Shown one piece after another: positions 25,926 to 34,641 of a DNA stretch of 64,000 nt. A program made the position numbers and the translations under genes. The notes under the pieces were generated by a model, which was not told the DNA's origin, searched no databases, and worked only from the letters and a program-made list of their open reading frames with translations. How positions within the stretch are numbered: the stretch's first letter is position 1; each line of letters starts with the position of its first letter. The stretch is from Croceibacterium aestuarii (lineage in GTDB: Bacteria; Pseudomonadota; Alphaproteobacteria; Sphingomonadales; Sphingomonadaceae): positions 1,116,001 to 1,180,000 of the forward strand of contig NZ_CP131039.1 in NCBI RefSeq assembly GCF_030657335.1. The letters run 5' to 3'.

Positions 25926-26270
25926 ATCGCCCGGCTGAAACTCAAGCTCCAGCTCTATTGCGGCGAGGAGATCGCCATGGGCCCGGGCAAGGCCGCGCTG
26001 CTGCAGGCGATCGACGAAACCGGCTCGATCTCCGCCGCCGCCCGCACGCTCGGAATGAGCTATCGCCGTGCCTGGCTGCTGGTCGATACGATGAACCGCT
26101 GTTTCGATTCTCCTCTGGTCGAAAGCACGGCCGGGTCGGGCGCGCGCGTGACCGAAGCGGGCGCGGCGGCGCTCGCCGATTACCTCGCGCTGGCCGAACA
26201 GGTCGAAGGCGCCGCCGGCGGCGCTGCATACGACAGGCTCCAGCGCGCGATCAGAGGTTCGCCTCGCTGA
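25926..26270 (+). CDS. ModE-like DNA-binding protein (winged helix), probable AUC start
   Basis: The protein matches the N-terminal DNA-binding domain of ModE (LysR-type helix-turn-helix: KAALLQAIDETGSISAAARTLGMSYRRAWLLVDTMNR in part) and lacks the C-terminal molybdate-binding domains. Conserved homology begins at RLKLKLQLYCGEEIAMGPGK, but no ATG, GTG or TTG precedes it in frame. GAGGGAGAG (25912-25920) sits 5 bases before an ATC at 25926, giving 114 residues. The alternative ATG at 25977 has its own GAGGAG but cuts off the first strand (97 residues). Its 3' end overlaps the convergent aldehyde dehydrogenase gene by 20 bases. Confidence 0.8.
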   Translation: MARLKLKLQLYCGEEIAMGPGKAALLQAIDETGSISAAARTLGMSYRRAWLLVDTMNRCFDSPLVESTAGSGARVTEAGAAALADYLALAEQVEGAAGGAAYDRLQRAIRGSPR

Positions 26271-27708
26271 GATACTTCACGTTGAGATATTCCTCGATCC
26301 CGTGGTGCGAGCCCTCGCGCCCCAGGCCCGACATCTTGACCCCGCCGAAGGGGGCATAGGGCGTTGAAATCAGCCCGGTGTTGATGCCGACCATGCCGCT
26401 CTCGATGGCGCGGCCCATGCGGGCGATCGTTTTCGGGTCCTGCGAACAGAAGTAGGCAGCGAGCCCGAACGGCGTGTCGTTGGCCATGCGGATCGCGTCC
26501 TCGATCGTCTCGAAGGTCACGACGCCCGCGAGCGGACCGAAGGTTTCCTCGGTCGTCAGCAGCGCCCCTTGCGGGACGTCGGCCAGAAGCGTCGGGCAGA
26601 CCATCCGTCCGTCAAGATCGCCGCCGCCGGCGACGACGCGCGCGCCGGCCTTCAAGGCCTGTTCGCGGTGTTCGAGCACCTTGTCCTTGCCGGCATCGTC
26701 GATCATCGGCCCGATGTCCGAGCTTTCGTCGAACCCATCGCCGGGCCTGGTGTTCGCCACGACCTTGCCGAAGGCTTCGAGGAAGGCATCCCTGATCCCT
26801 GCCTGCACGTAATAGCGATTGGCCGCGATGCATGTCTGGCCCGAGTTGCGGAACTTGGCCACCCGCGCGGCCTCGACCGCGACGTCAAGGTCGGCGTCGT
26901 CGAAAACGATCATCGGGGCATTGCCGCCGAGCTCCATCGAGATCTTCTTCATCGTCGCGGCGCAGGCCCGGTAGAGTTCGACGCCGACTTCGGTCGAGCC
27001 GGTGAAGGAGAGCTTGCGCACGGTGCTTGACGAAGTCAGCGCCTCTCCGATTTCGCGCGCGCTGCCGGTCAGGACGTTGAACACGCCCTTGGGCACGCCC
27101 GCTTCTTCGCCCAGCTTGGCGAAGGCGAGCGCGGTCAGCGGGGTAGCGCTGGCCGGCTTCGACACCACCGTGCACCCGGCCGCGAGCGCCGGGCCGACCT
27201 TGCGTGTTAGCATGGCGAGAGGGAAATTCCACGGGGTGATGAGGCCGCATACGCCGACCGGCTCGCGCGTGGCGTAGAGCGCGCGGCCGGGTTCGTGCGG
27301 CGGAATGATCTCGCCCTTGGTGCGGGTCGCTTCCTCCGCGAAGAACTGCATGAAGCCGTTGGCATAAGCGACTTCGCCGCGCGCGTCGGCCAGGGTCTTG
27401 CCGTTCTCGCGCACCATGATCCGGGCCAGGTCCTCGGCGTGCCGATCGATCAGTTCAAACCACTTGCGCAGGACCGCGCCGCGGTCCTTCGCCGGCATGG
27501 CGGCCCACCCGGGGAAGGCATCGCTCGCCGCCTCGATCGCCTCGCCCGCGGCGCGCTTGCCGAGGCCGGGGACTTCGGCGATCTCCTCCAGCGTATAGGG
27601 ATCGTCGACCTCGACCGGCTTGCCGTCGCCGCCAATCCACTTGCCCCCGACGAAGGCCTTGGAGATCAGGAGGTCGGGTTGATCGAGCTTGCCGCGCGTC
27701 GCAGTCAT
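26251..27708 (-). CDS. NAD(P)-dependent succinate-semialdehyde dehydrogenase-type aldehyde dehydrogenase
   Basis: This 485-residue aldehyde dehydrogenase has the catalytic Glu in MELGGNAP, the catalytic Cys in NSGQTCIAANR, the cofactor motif FTGSTEVG and a C-terminal KMSGLGREGSHHGIEEY, which is typical of GabD-type succinate-semialdehyde dehydrogenases. It would oxidise a small acid-aldehyde to the dicarboxylate. The surrounding catabolic genes suggest that a short-chain semialdehyde is the likely substrate, but the exact one is not known. Length is normal for the family. Confidence 0.9.
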   Translation of the reverse strand: MTATRGKLDQPDLLISKAFVGGKWIGGDGKPVEVDDPYTLEEIAEVPGLGKRAAGEAIEAASDAFPGWAAMPAKDRGAVLRKWFELIDRHAEDLARIMVRENGKTLADARGEVAYANGFMQFFAEEATRTKGEIIPPHEPGRALYATREPVGVCGLITPWNFPLAMLTRKVGPALAAGCTVVSKPASATPLTALAFAKLGEEAGVPKGVFNVLTGSAREIGEALTSSSTVRKLSFTGSTEVGVELYRACAATMKKISMELGGNAPMIVFDDADLDVAVEAARVAKFRNSGQTCIAANRYYVQAGIRDAFLEAFGKVVANTRPGDGFDESSDIGPMIDDAGKDKVLEHREQALKAGARVVAGGGDLDGRMVCPTLLADVPQGALLTTEETFGPLAGVVTFETIEDAIRMANDTPFGLAAYFCSQDPKTIARMGRAIESGMVGINTGLISTPYAPFGGVKMSGLGREGSHHGIEEYLNVKYLSEANL

Positions 27709-27769
27709 GATGGTATTCCTCGTTTCAAGTCTCTTTGCTCAACGCAGCGCTCAACGCCAAAGGTCCAAA

Positions 27770-29143
27770 TCAGGCCGTCACGGCTCTCGATCCAGCTTTG
27801 CTCTGTTTTTCATTGGCAGCAAAGATCCGCCACGCGATCAGTCCCGCCGCCGCGAAGCCGGCGAGGTTGCAGGCCAGTTCCGCGAGGTAGATGGCCGAGG
27901 CGCCCATTTGCCCGCGCAGCAGCCAGGCCACCGGTATCATCACCAGGAGGACCCGGCCCAGCGAGAGCGCCAGGGCGGTGCCGGCGCGGGCGATGGCGTT
28001 GAGCGCGCCATTGACCACGATGAGCACTCCGTATCCGGCGTAGCCCCACACCGCGATGGCGAGATACTGCGCGGTCTGGTCGCGGGTGGCTGGATCGCTG
28101 CTGAAGCGGGCGGCGAAGAAGTCACGGCCGAAGAACAGGACCGCCGCCGCTGCAAGCCCATAGGCGAGGCAGAAACCGTTCGCGAGCAGCAGCGCGCGCT
28201 TGGCGCGTCCCTTTTCATCCGCGCCCCAGTTCTGTCCGACGATGGCGCCGATCGAACTCGAGAGCGCGAGCAGGGGCACGACCGCGAAGGTTTCCAGCCG
28301 CCCGCCGGCGCCGAAGCCCGCCACCGCCGCGCTGCCTTCGCTCGCCAGCAACGAGGTGAGAATGGCGAGGCCGGCGGGGTTGATGGCGTTCGAGAATGCC
28401 GCCGGACCGGCGACGCGGGCGAGAGCGGCGACGCCGCGATGCCAGCCCTGGTGAATGGCGGCGGCGGGGTGGAAGCCGATCTTCGTGGTGCCGAGCAAGG
28501 GCACGGCGACGATCACGCCCAGCGCCCACCCGGCGACCGTGGCGTAGGCCGCGCCGTCGAAGCCGAACGCGGGCAAGCCCAGTCCGCCGTTGATCAGCAG
28601 CGGATCGAGGAACCAGTTGGCCCCGGAAAAGGTCACCAGGATGATCGTGCTGCGCACCGCCGCGCCTTGTCCGCGCATCGTGCCGTTGATGCCCATCAGC
28701 ACCAGCAGGAGCGGGAAGCCGAGCGCGTAGCTGCGCATGTAGCTGTCGATCAGCGGCAATTGGGCCTCGCTCGCCTGCATCAGCCGAAACAGCGGCGCGC
28801 GCAGGAGCAGCAGCAATCCGGCGACGGTAATGCCCACGGCCAGGCCGACCAGGATGCCGAGATTGCCGCGCTGGCGCGCCTTGTCCTCGTCGCCTTCGCC
28901 CAGTGCGCGCGAAACGACCGAGCTGACCCCTGCGATCACGCCGACCCCGAGGCTCGAAAGCGCGGTCGTCACTGGAAAGATGAAGCTGATCGCGGCCAGC
29001 TCGCGTTGGCCCAGCTGGCCGAGGAAATAGGCATCGATGATGCCGACCGACATGATCGAGGCGACGCCCAGAACGATGGGCGCGGTCTGACGCCAGAGAT
29101 GTCCGGCAATCGAGCCGTCGGCAAGCTTCGCGGTGTCGGACAT
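27770..29143 (-). CDS. MATE family efflux transporter
   Basis: This 457-residue protein has twelve membrane helices in two homologous halves, the layout of the MATE (NorM/DinF) family, which exports drugs and metabolites in exchange for Na+ or H+. Typical segments are RQTAPIVLGVASIMSVGIID near the start and GQNWGADEKGRAKRALLLAN at the second-half entry. It follows the alcohol dehydrogenase gene by 37 bases in the same direction, so it may be co-transcribed with the catabolic cluster. Confidence 0.9.
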   Translation of the reverse strand: MSDTAKLADGSIAGHLWRQTAPIVLGVASIMSVGIIDAYFLGQLGQRELAAISFIFPVTTALSSLGVGVIAGVSSVVSRALGEGDEDKARQRGNLGILVGLAVGITVAGLLLLLRAPLFRLMQASEAQLPLIDSYMRSYALGFPLLLVLMGINGTMRGQGAAVRSTIILVTFSGANWFLDPLLINGGLGLPAFGFDGAAYATVAGWALGVIVAVPLLGTTKIGFHPAAAIHQGWHRGVAALARVAGPAAFSNAINPAGLAILTSLLASEGSAAVAGFGAGGRLETFAVVPLLALSSSIGAIVGQNWGADEKGRAKRALLLANGFCLAYGLAAAAVLFFGRDFFAARFSSDPATRDQTAQYLAIAVWGYAGYGVLIVVNGALNAIARAGTALALSLGRVLLVMIPVAWLLRGQMGASAIYLAELACNLAGFAAAGLIAWRIFAANEKQSKAGSRAVTA

Positions 29144-29180
29144 CTCCCATCCAACGCGCCAGGGCGCATCGCGTTTCGCG

Positions 29181-30182
29181 CTAAGGCGCGATCAGCACCT
29201 TGCACTGGCTGGTGCGGTGCTTGAGACTTTCGAACACCTCGGGCACGGCGGCCAGCGAGATCGTGTCGGTTACCAGCAGACGCGGCTCGATCGCTCTGGA
29301 CGACAGGGCTTCGAGCGAGGCTTCGTATTCGGGCACGGTGAAGAATGCGGCGGTGACCAGCTTCACCTCCTTCGACAGCATGGCGAACGAGTTGAACGTG
29401 TCGGGCCGGGTGCACAGCCCGAGCAGCAGGATCGTGCCGCGCGGCTTCACCTGCTCGACCCCCTGCGCGATCAGGCCGGGCACGCCGACGCATTCGAAGA
29501 CGATGTCGGCCTTGCCGCCGAGTCCGCGCTCGGCGCTGCCGACCGGGTCGGCCGGATCGACCACGAAGACGTCGGCGCCCATCTCGAGGGCGCGGCTTTC
29601 CTGGAACTCGGCGATGTCCTGCACCGCGACCGTGCTGGCTCCCATCCGCTTGCACCAGAAGGCCACCGCAAGGCCGATCGGACCCGCGCCGAGCACCAGC
29701 ACCTTGTCGCCCTTCTGCAGCCCCGAGAGGTTGACCCCGTGCAGCGCCACGGCGAGCGGCTCGATGATCGCCCCGTCGGCCAGGCTCAGGTCGGAACCGA
29801 GCCTGACGCACTGGTTGGGCCGCGTGACCGCGTATTCGGCATAGCCGCCGCCCTGCAGGCCGAAGCCGTCGCACCACTGGACCTCGCCCTTGCGGCAATG
29901 TTCGCACTGGCCGCAGGATTTGAGCGGGATGACCGAAACGAGATCGCCGGTCTTGAGCCCCGTTACGTCCTTGCCCAGGCCGACGACTTCGCCGGCGAAT
30001 TCGTGGCCGAGCACGTCGCCGTGCCTGCAACCGTATGCCGCATCCTCGGTCATGTGCAGGTCGCTGCCGCAGATGCCGCACCGGCCGACCTTGACCACCA
30101 CCTCCCCGGCTTCGGGCGTCGGGTCGGGCAGGGTCTCAAACTTGAGCGGGGTGTGCAGGGCCTGGAACGTTGCGGCACGCAT
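29181..30182 (-). CDS. Zinc-dependent alcohol dehydrogenase (MDR family)
   Basis: This 333-residue medium-chain dehydrogenase has catalytic zinc ligands in CGICGSDLH and GHEFAGEVVG. Four structural zinc cysteines lie in SCGQCEHCRKGEVQWCDG, and the NAD-binding motif is GAGPIGLAV. The Asp/Glu following the second beta strand is not clear enough to name the cofactor. It is closest in pattern to butanediol/threonine/sorbitol-type dehydrogenases. It lies 7 bases from the metallo-hydrolase gene in the same direction, within a catabolic operon. Confidence 0.9.
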   Translation of the reverse strand: MRAATFQALHTPLKFETLPDPTPEAGEVVVKVGRCGICGSDLHMTEDAAYGCRHGDVLGHEFAGEVVGLGKDVTGLKTGDLVSVIPLKSCGQCEHCRKGEVQWCDGFGLQGGGYAEYAVTRPNQCVRLGSDLSLADGAIIEPLAVALHGVNLSGLQKGDKVLVLGAGPIGLAVAFWCKRMGASTVAVQDIAEFQESRALEMGADVFVVDPADPVGSAERGLGGKADIVFECVGVPGLIAQGVEQVKPRGTILLLGLCTRPDTFNSFAMLSKEVKLVTAAFFTVPEYEASLEALSSRAIEPRLLVTDTISLAAVPEVFESLKHRTSQCKVLIAP

Positions 30183-30189
30183 GTAGGGG

Positions 30190-31077
30190 TCATTCCTCCC
30201 ACGGGGGTTGGACGCCCATCGCCACGTCGGCGGAATTGGGCAGGATGAAATTGTTCAGCACATCGATCGCCTCGGGGAAGGCGGTCTTCGCTTTGGCCTG
30301 CAGGTCGGACGAGCTCTTCGCCTCGGCGACCAGCTTCGGCCAGGCATCGAGGAAGGCCTTGCTGAAGGCGATCCCGCTTTGGTCGTTCGGCAGCCCCGGC
30401 TTGGCGTGTCCGGCGACGACCATTTCGGGATGCAGCGCATCGAGCGTGTCGAGCGAGGCGCGCCAGGCGGCGACGTTCTCCGGCTCATGCTCGCCGAGCC
30501 ACAGGAACACCTGGTTGAACACCAGGTCGCCGGGGAACAGCGCCTTAATGTCGGGCGCCCACAGCGCGGTGGCGTGGACGTGGTCGCCCTGCATCGGGCC
30601 AAGCACCTTGAGTTCGTGGCCCTCGAGCCTGATCGTATCGCCTTCGAGCGCCGCCGGTGCGCTCGGGTGCGCCGGGCCGTTGGCGCCGAGCATCGGGCTC
30701 CAGCGCACGACCTTGTAGGGCAGCGAGCGCCAGATGTCGGCAACCACGGTGGGATGGGCGACGATCTTCGCGTCGGGGAAGGCCTCGGCCAGCACGTCCA
30801 TCGAGAAATAGTGATCCGGATGGTCGTGAGTGACGAAGATGTATTTGAGCGTCTTGCCGCTATCGAGCACCATCGCCGCGACGCGGTGCGCGTCGGCCTT
30901 GGTGAACGGTGGGTCGACCAGCACCGCATCGTGCTCGCCCATGATCAGCGCGGCGTTGGAGTGGAGCGAGCCGGCACTGGTGCGCAAGACCTCGACGGTG
31001 AGCGGCGGCTTGTCCTGCGCCGCGGCGGGTGCGGCCAGCGCCAGTGCCAGTGCGATACCTGCGACGATTCGCGCCAT
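30190..31077 (-). CDS. Secreted metallo-beta-lactamase-fold hydrolase
   Basis: This 295-residue protein starts with a signal peptide (MARIVAGIALALALAAPAAA) and carries the zinc-binding THDHPDH motif. Further His and Asp ligands follow in HVHATALW, FPGDLVF and VAGHAKPG. The fold covers lactonases, thioesterases and beta-lactamases; the substrate cannot be told. GGAGAGGACGAA precedes the ATG. It follows the SDR gene by 11 bases and probably serves the same pathway in the periplasm. Confidence 0.88.
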   Translation of the reverse strand: MARIVAGIALALALAAPAAAQDKPPLTVEVLRTSAGSLHSNAALIMGEHDAVLVDPPFTKADAHRVAAMVLDSGKTLKYIFVTHDHPDHYFSMDVLAEAFPDAKIVAHPTVVADIWRSLPYKVVRWSPMLGANGPAHPSAPAALEGDTIRLEGHELKVLGPMQGDHVHATALWAPDIKALFPGDLVFNQVFLWLGEHEPENVAAWRASLDTLDALHPEMVVAGHAKPGLPNDQSGIAFSKAFLDAWPKLVAEAKSSSDLQAKAKTAFPEAIDVLNNFILPNSADVAMGVQPPWEE

Positions 31078-31088
31078 TTCGTCCTCTC

Positions 31089-31952
31089 CTAGTCGTTCAG
31101 CGGCTTGACCGGCCCCAGCTGCATGCCGCCATCGATCATCACGTGGGCGCCGGTGATGTAGCTGCCGGCGTCGCTCGCCAGCAGCAGGGCGAGCGGCTTG
31201 ATCTGGTAGGTTTCGGCCATGCGCCCGACCGGCACCAGCTCGTCCCACGCCTTCTTCGCCGCCGGGTTCTTCTTCACCCACCCGTCGCCGATATTGGTCA
31301 CGAACGGGCCGGGGGCAATGGCGTTGACGCGGATGCCGTAAGCGGCGAGCTCGTAGGCGGCGTGGCGCATGAAGTGCTTCACCCCCGCCTTCGCCGCCAT
31401 GTAGGGTACGCCGACGATCGCCTCGTTGACCTCGGCGGCGTTCGAGCTGGTGATGACGATCGCGCCGCCGCGCCGCTGGCCGCCCGCCTCGTTGGCCTTC
31501 ATCGCCCGCGCCGCCTCGCGCACCGTGTGGAATACGCCAGTGAGGTTGATGCCGATCGACTTGTACCAGCGCTGCGGGTCGTAGACGTCGATCTGCCCGG
31601 CGGGGTTGCGCCGGCCTTCGGGCGTCCAGAAGCCGTTGCCGACATCGAGGCCGGCGTTGGCGAAGCAGATGTCGAGCCCGCCGAACGCAGCGACGTGATT
31701 GTCGATCGCCTGCGCCACCTGCGCGAGGTCGGAGACGTCGCACAGGTCCCAGCGCGCTTCGTAGCCTTCGTCGACCAGCCGCTGCGCCTCGCGCTCGGCG
31801 CCTTCGGCATCGATGTCGGTCAGCGTCACTTTCGCGCCGGCCTCGGCCATGCATTCGGCATAAGCGAGCCCGATCCCGCTCGCCGCGCCGGTGACCAGCG
31901 CCGAGCGGCCGCGGATATCGAACTGGTCCAGGGTTTTCGGGCCTTCGGTCAT
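31089..31952 (-). CDS. Short-chain dehydrogenase/reductase
   Basis: This 287-residue classical SDR has the cofactor motif TGAASGIG, the NAG motif (FANAG), a catalytic Ser in ITSSNAAE and YMAAK for the catalytic Tyr and Lys. Asp in LTDID after the second strand favours NAD over NADP. An insert (WTPEGRRNPAGQIDVYDPQRWYK) near the substrate site is like that of mycofactocin-type or carveol-type SDRs. It probably oxidises a secondary alcohol made in this catabolic cluster. Confidence 0.9.
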   Translation of the reverse strand: MTEGPKTLDQFDIRGRSALVTGAASGIGLAYAECMAEAGAKVTLTDIDAEGAEREAQRLVDEGYEARWDLCDVSDLAQVAQAIDNHVAAFGGLDICFANAGLDVGNGFWTPEGRRNPAGQIDVYDPQRWYKSIGINLTGVFHTVREAARAMKANEAGGQRRGGAIVITSSNAAEVNEAIVGVPYMAAKAGVKHFMRHAAYELAAYGIRVNAIAPGPFVTNIGDGWVKKNPAAKKAWDELVPVGRMAETYQIKPLALLLASDAGSYITGAHVMIDGGMQLGPVKPLND

Positions 31953-31982
31953 TCTCGTCCTTTCGAACTGCCTTCATTTATC

Positions 31983-32063
31983 ATCCCGGACTTGATCCGG
32001 GATCCCGCTTCCTTGTCCTGGCGCGGGTCGGAGAAAAGCGGGACCCCGGGTCGAGCCCGGGGT
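31983..32063. repeat. Composite palindromic intergenic repeat
   Basis: Two near-identical hairpins flank a central segment. ATCCCGGA (31983-31990) pairs with 31996-32003, and ACCCCGGG (32043-32050) pairs with 32056-32063. The CCCGCTT next to the first is also complementary to AAGCGGG next to the second, so the whole element can fold into one branched structure. Such REP-like elements are common between genes in Sphingomonadales. Here it fills the gap between the SDR and cupin genes and may stabilise or terminate the transcript. Confidence 0.75.
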
Positions 32064-32072
32064 GACGATAGG

Positions 32073-32612
32073 TTAGAGGTAGAGCTTCGGGTTCACCGCG
32101 ATGCCCTGCTCTTTGCAGTAGCTTTCGTAGTGGTTGATCATCCACCACACGTCGACCGTCTCGATCAGTTTGGCCTGGTTGTCGTAAAACTCGATCGGGC
32201 CGACCATCCAGCCCCACAGCTTGCACCCTTCGGGGTGGTCGGTGACGAGGGTGTGGCTTTCGCCGGGCACTTCGAAGATCAGCCCGCCCGGCGAGGCGAC
32301 CCAGTCGTATTCGAGATAGCGCACCGAGCCGGTGATGCAGACCATGGTGACCGTGCCGCGGTGGAAATGCGTGCCGATCGTGCCCGGGCCCTTCATCCAC
32401 AGGATGTTCGAATAGGCGTTCTGGCGCACGTCGAACGCCAGATGCTTGATCGCCGCGGTCTCGCCGAACGGCACCCACGGGCTGTCCCTGTCGCTCTCGG
32501 CGTCGATGTAGCGCCCGCCCGGCGTGTGCGCGCGGACGAGGTCCTTGTAGTTGAACGGGACGTCGACGATCCGCTGTTCGGTGTTCGGCGGGGCTTTCAT
32601 CTGGCTGGCCAT
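32073..32612 (-). CDS. DAD-type cupin dioxygenase-like protein, copy 1
   Basis: This 179-residue single-cupin protein resembles the 2,4'-dihydroxyacetophenone dioxygenase / acetylacetone-cleaving group. The metal-binding residues appear as His82 and His84 (THFHRG), Glu101 (RYLEYDW) and His120 (GESHTLV). Characterised members use non-heme iron to cleave a C-C bond beside a carbonyl. The start at 32612 follows AAGGAACTT. A paralogue lies directly upstream at 32748, so the two may form a heteromer or act on successive substrates. Confidence 0.82.
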   Translation of the reverse strand: MASQMKAPPNTEQRIVDVPFNYKDLVRAHTPGGRYIDAESDRDSPWVPFGETAAIKHLAFDVRQNAYSNILWMKGPGTIGTHFHRGTVTMVCITGSVRYLEYDWVASPGGLIFEVPGESHTLVTDHPEGCKLWGWMVGPIEFYDNQAKLIETVDVWWMINHYESYCKEQGIAVNPKLYL

Positions 32613-32630
32613 GGAAGTTCCTTTGTTCTT

Positions 32631-32738
32631 GGCCCGCTCCCCCTCGAGGGGAGAGGGTTGGGAGAGGGGGAGTCCGGTTTCATCCCCTCTCCCTCCGCCG
32701 CTTCGCGGCTCCTCCTTCTCCACTGAAGGGGAGAGGGC
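32631..32738. repeat. CT-rich inverted intergenic repeat
   Basis: The gap between the two cupin genes is filled by a self-complementary CT/GA-rich sequence: CCCCTCGAGGGG near 32639-32650, then CCCCTCTCC (about 32684-32692), which can pair with GGGGAGAGGG (about 32729-32738). This kind of element is dispersed in many sphingomonad genomes. It also breaks what would otherwise be a tight cupin operon. Confidence 0.65.
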
Positions 32739-32747
32739 AGTATCATC

Positions 32748-33293
32748 CTACCGCATCAGGCTTTCGAGATAGGCGCCGCCGACCCCGTTGCTCTCGTAAT
32801 GGGCGCGGGCGTCCTTGATGTAGTCGAACACGTCGTAGTGGCCGACGGTGTTGCCGTGCTCGTCGAGCCACATCAGCGGGCCCGAGACGACGAAGAAGAC
32901 TTTCATCGGGTCGGCGTGTTCGTAGCTCACCAGCGTGTGCGCCTCGCCCGGGGTCTCGAAGATGAAATCGCCGGCGGTCGCGGTCCATTCGTGCTCGAGG
33001 TAGGCCCACTTGCCGCTGATCGTGTAGGCCCAGATCGGTTTGGGATGGTAGTGCCGGTTCACGATGCACGGCTTCTTGGCCATCAGCACGTCGGCCCACA
33101 TGTTGAGCGCCGGGCTGATCCACACCGGTTTCGAATAGACGTCTTCGACCGCCGGGCGGCCGATCGGCACCCACAGCCGCTCGTCGCCCTCGGCGATCTT
33201 GGCCATGTAGGCCTCGGGCTTGGCGCCGGGGCGCAGCGCGTGCGGGATGGGCGGGGTTCCGGCCCAGGGTTCGGTTGTCGGTGCTTCGGGCAT
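32748..33293 (-). CDS. DAD-type cupin dioxygenase-like protein, copy 2
   Basis: This 181-residue paralogue of the previous protein keeps the same metal pattern: His81 and His83 (NRHYHPK), Glu100 (YLEHEW) and His119 (GEAHTLV). The two copies share the layout but only moderate identity, so they are not a recent duplication. The ATG at 33293 follows GAGAGAAG. Together with the SDR, aldolase and transporter genes it suggests breakdown of an aryl or alkyl ketone, which is inference. Confidence 0.82.
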   Translation of the reverse strand: MPEAPTTEPWAGTPPIPHALRPGAKPEAYMAKIAEGDERLWVPIGRPAVEDVYSKPVWISPALNMWADVLMAKKPCIVNRHYHPKPIWAYTISGKWAYLEHEWTATAGDFIFETPGEAHTLVSYEHADPMKVFFVVSGPLMWLDEHGNTVGHYDVFDYIKDARAHYESNGVGGAYLESLMR

Positions 33294-33371
33294 GGTTCTT
33301 CTCTCTCCAGCGGCCCCGTTCGGCGGGGCTCGTTCAGCCAATTGTGCGCGCAACCCGGCAGGCGGGCAAGG

Positions 33372-34637
33372 TCAGGCGATCAGCGGGTGCAGGCCGCGCT
33401 TGTGGCGCACCGTCGGCGCGCTTTCGACCATGAACAGCGCCAGCACGAAGCTGGCAGAGGTCAACACGATGAGGAACCACATGACTGCGGAAATCCCGTA
33501 GCTGTCGGCGAGCGCCCCGGCGAGCGTGGGGCTGAACACCCCGCCGAGGACTTCGCCGATGCCCATGACGATGCCGGTCAGCGTGGCGGTCAGGCGCGGG
33601 TCGACGCTTTCGGCCGGCACCGTCGCCATGAACAGCGGGAAGATGCCGTTCAATGACCAGCCGAAGTAGAACAGGATCGCCATGAACAGCCACGAGCCGC
33701 CGTCGTAGTAGAGCGCGGCGAGCGGCAGGATCAGCCCCATCACGCAGACCGCGATGAAGGTCGGCTTGCGGCCGATGTTGTCGGAAATCCACGGCACCAG
33801 GAAGGCGTTGACCCCGGCCGAGATGCCGAGCGCCGCCATGATCCAGCCCATCACCGTCTCGTCGAACCCGAGCGACTGGGTCAGGTAGAGCGGCATGAAG
33901 GCCCAGGTGACCACGAGATAGCTGACCAGCAGGATGGCGATCAGCGTGCAGATCAGCACGTTGCGGTTGGCCAGCGCCTGCTTGATGGTGACCTTCTCGC
34001 GCTCCGGCTGGCCTTCGTTTTCGAGGCCCTTGGGCGGTTCCCGCAGGGTGAACCAGATCAGCCCGGCGGAGATGAGGCCCGGAATGGCGGCGAAGAAGAA
34101 GCCCTCGCGCCAGGTATAGGCGATCGCGATCGGCACGAGGATCAGTGGCGCCGCGGTCGAGCCGAGCAGGTTGGAGCCGAGGTTCTGGCCGACGCCCATG
34201 GCGGTTCCGCGCCACTTGGGCTTCACTTCGGAAACGATCATCGCGTGGCTCACCGGCATGACGCCGCCTTCGGCTGCGCCCATCAATAGGCGTGCGCCGA
34301 GCAGGAGCAGGAACGATCCGGCGATGCCGGAAAGCATCGAGCACAGGCAGAACAGCACGGTTGCACCGATGACGATCGGCTTGCGGCTGCCGAGCTTGTC
34401 CGACAGCGGCCCGACGGTAAGCCCAGACAGCGCCCAGGTCAGCGACAGGCCGGACGATAGAAGGCCGACCTGCGTGTTGCTCAGCATCAGGTCCTTCTGG
34501 ATGAAGGGCATCATGAAGTTCGCCGCCTGGCGGTCGAAGAACAGGATGCCGAAGTTGAGGCTCAGCAGCAGCGTCAGCCAGGTCTGGTAGCCGTCGCTGC
34601 GCCGCCGCACGGTCGAGGTGGTGATCATGTGGGGCAT
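33372..34637 (-). CDS. MFS transporter (anion:cation symporter-like)
   Basis: This 421-residue protein has twelve membrane helices with the MFS loop motif GPLSDKLGSRKPIV between helices 2 and 3. LMGAAEGGVMPVSHAMIVSE is a helix-5 motif of the ACS family that imports organic acids such as hexuronates, tartrate or aromatic acids. It begins 4 bases after the VOC-protein stop, so it is coupled to it. It is the likely importer for the substrate of the surrounding catabolic genes. M1 at 34637 and M4 at 34628 are both possible starts. Confidence 0.9.
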   Translation of the reverse strand: MPHMITTSTVRRRSDGYQTWLTLLLSLNFGILFFDRQAANFMMPFIQKDLMLSNTQVGLLSSGLSLTWALSGLTVGPLSDKLGSRKPIVIGATVLFCLCSMLSGIAGSFLLLLGARLLMGAAEGGVMPVSHAMIVSEVKPKWRGTAMGVGQNLGSNLLGSTAAPLILVPIAIAYTWREGFFFAAIPGLISAGLIWFTLREPPKGLENEGQPEREKVTIKQALANRNVLICTLIAILLVSYLVVTWAFMPLYLTQSLGFDETVMGWIMAALGISAGVNAFLVPWISDNIGRKPTFIAVCVMGLILPLAALYYDGGSWLFMAILFYFGWSLNGIFPLFMATVPAESVDPRLTATLTGIVMGIGEVLGGVFSPTLAGALADSYGISAVMWFLIVLTSASFVLALFMVESAPTVRHKRGLHPLIA

Positions 34638-34641
34638 CCTG

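Noticed and set aside
30190-31977. A single 595-codon minus-strand protein spanning two genes
   Set aside because: Only the part from 31077 downward is protein-like (signal peptide and zinc motif). The rest is antisense-frame noise over the SDR gene, which has its own intact frame.
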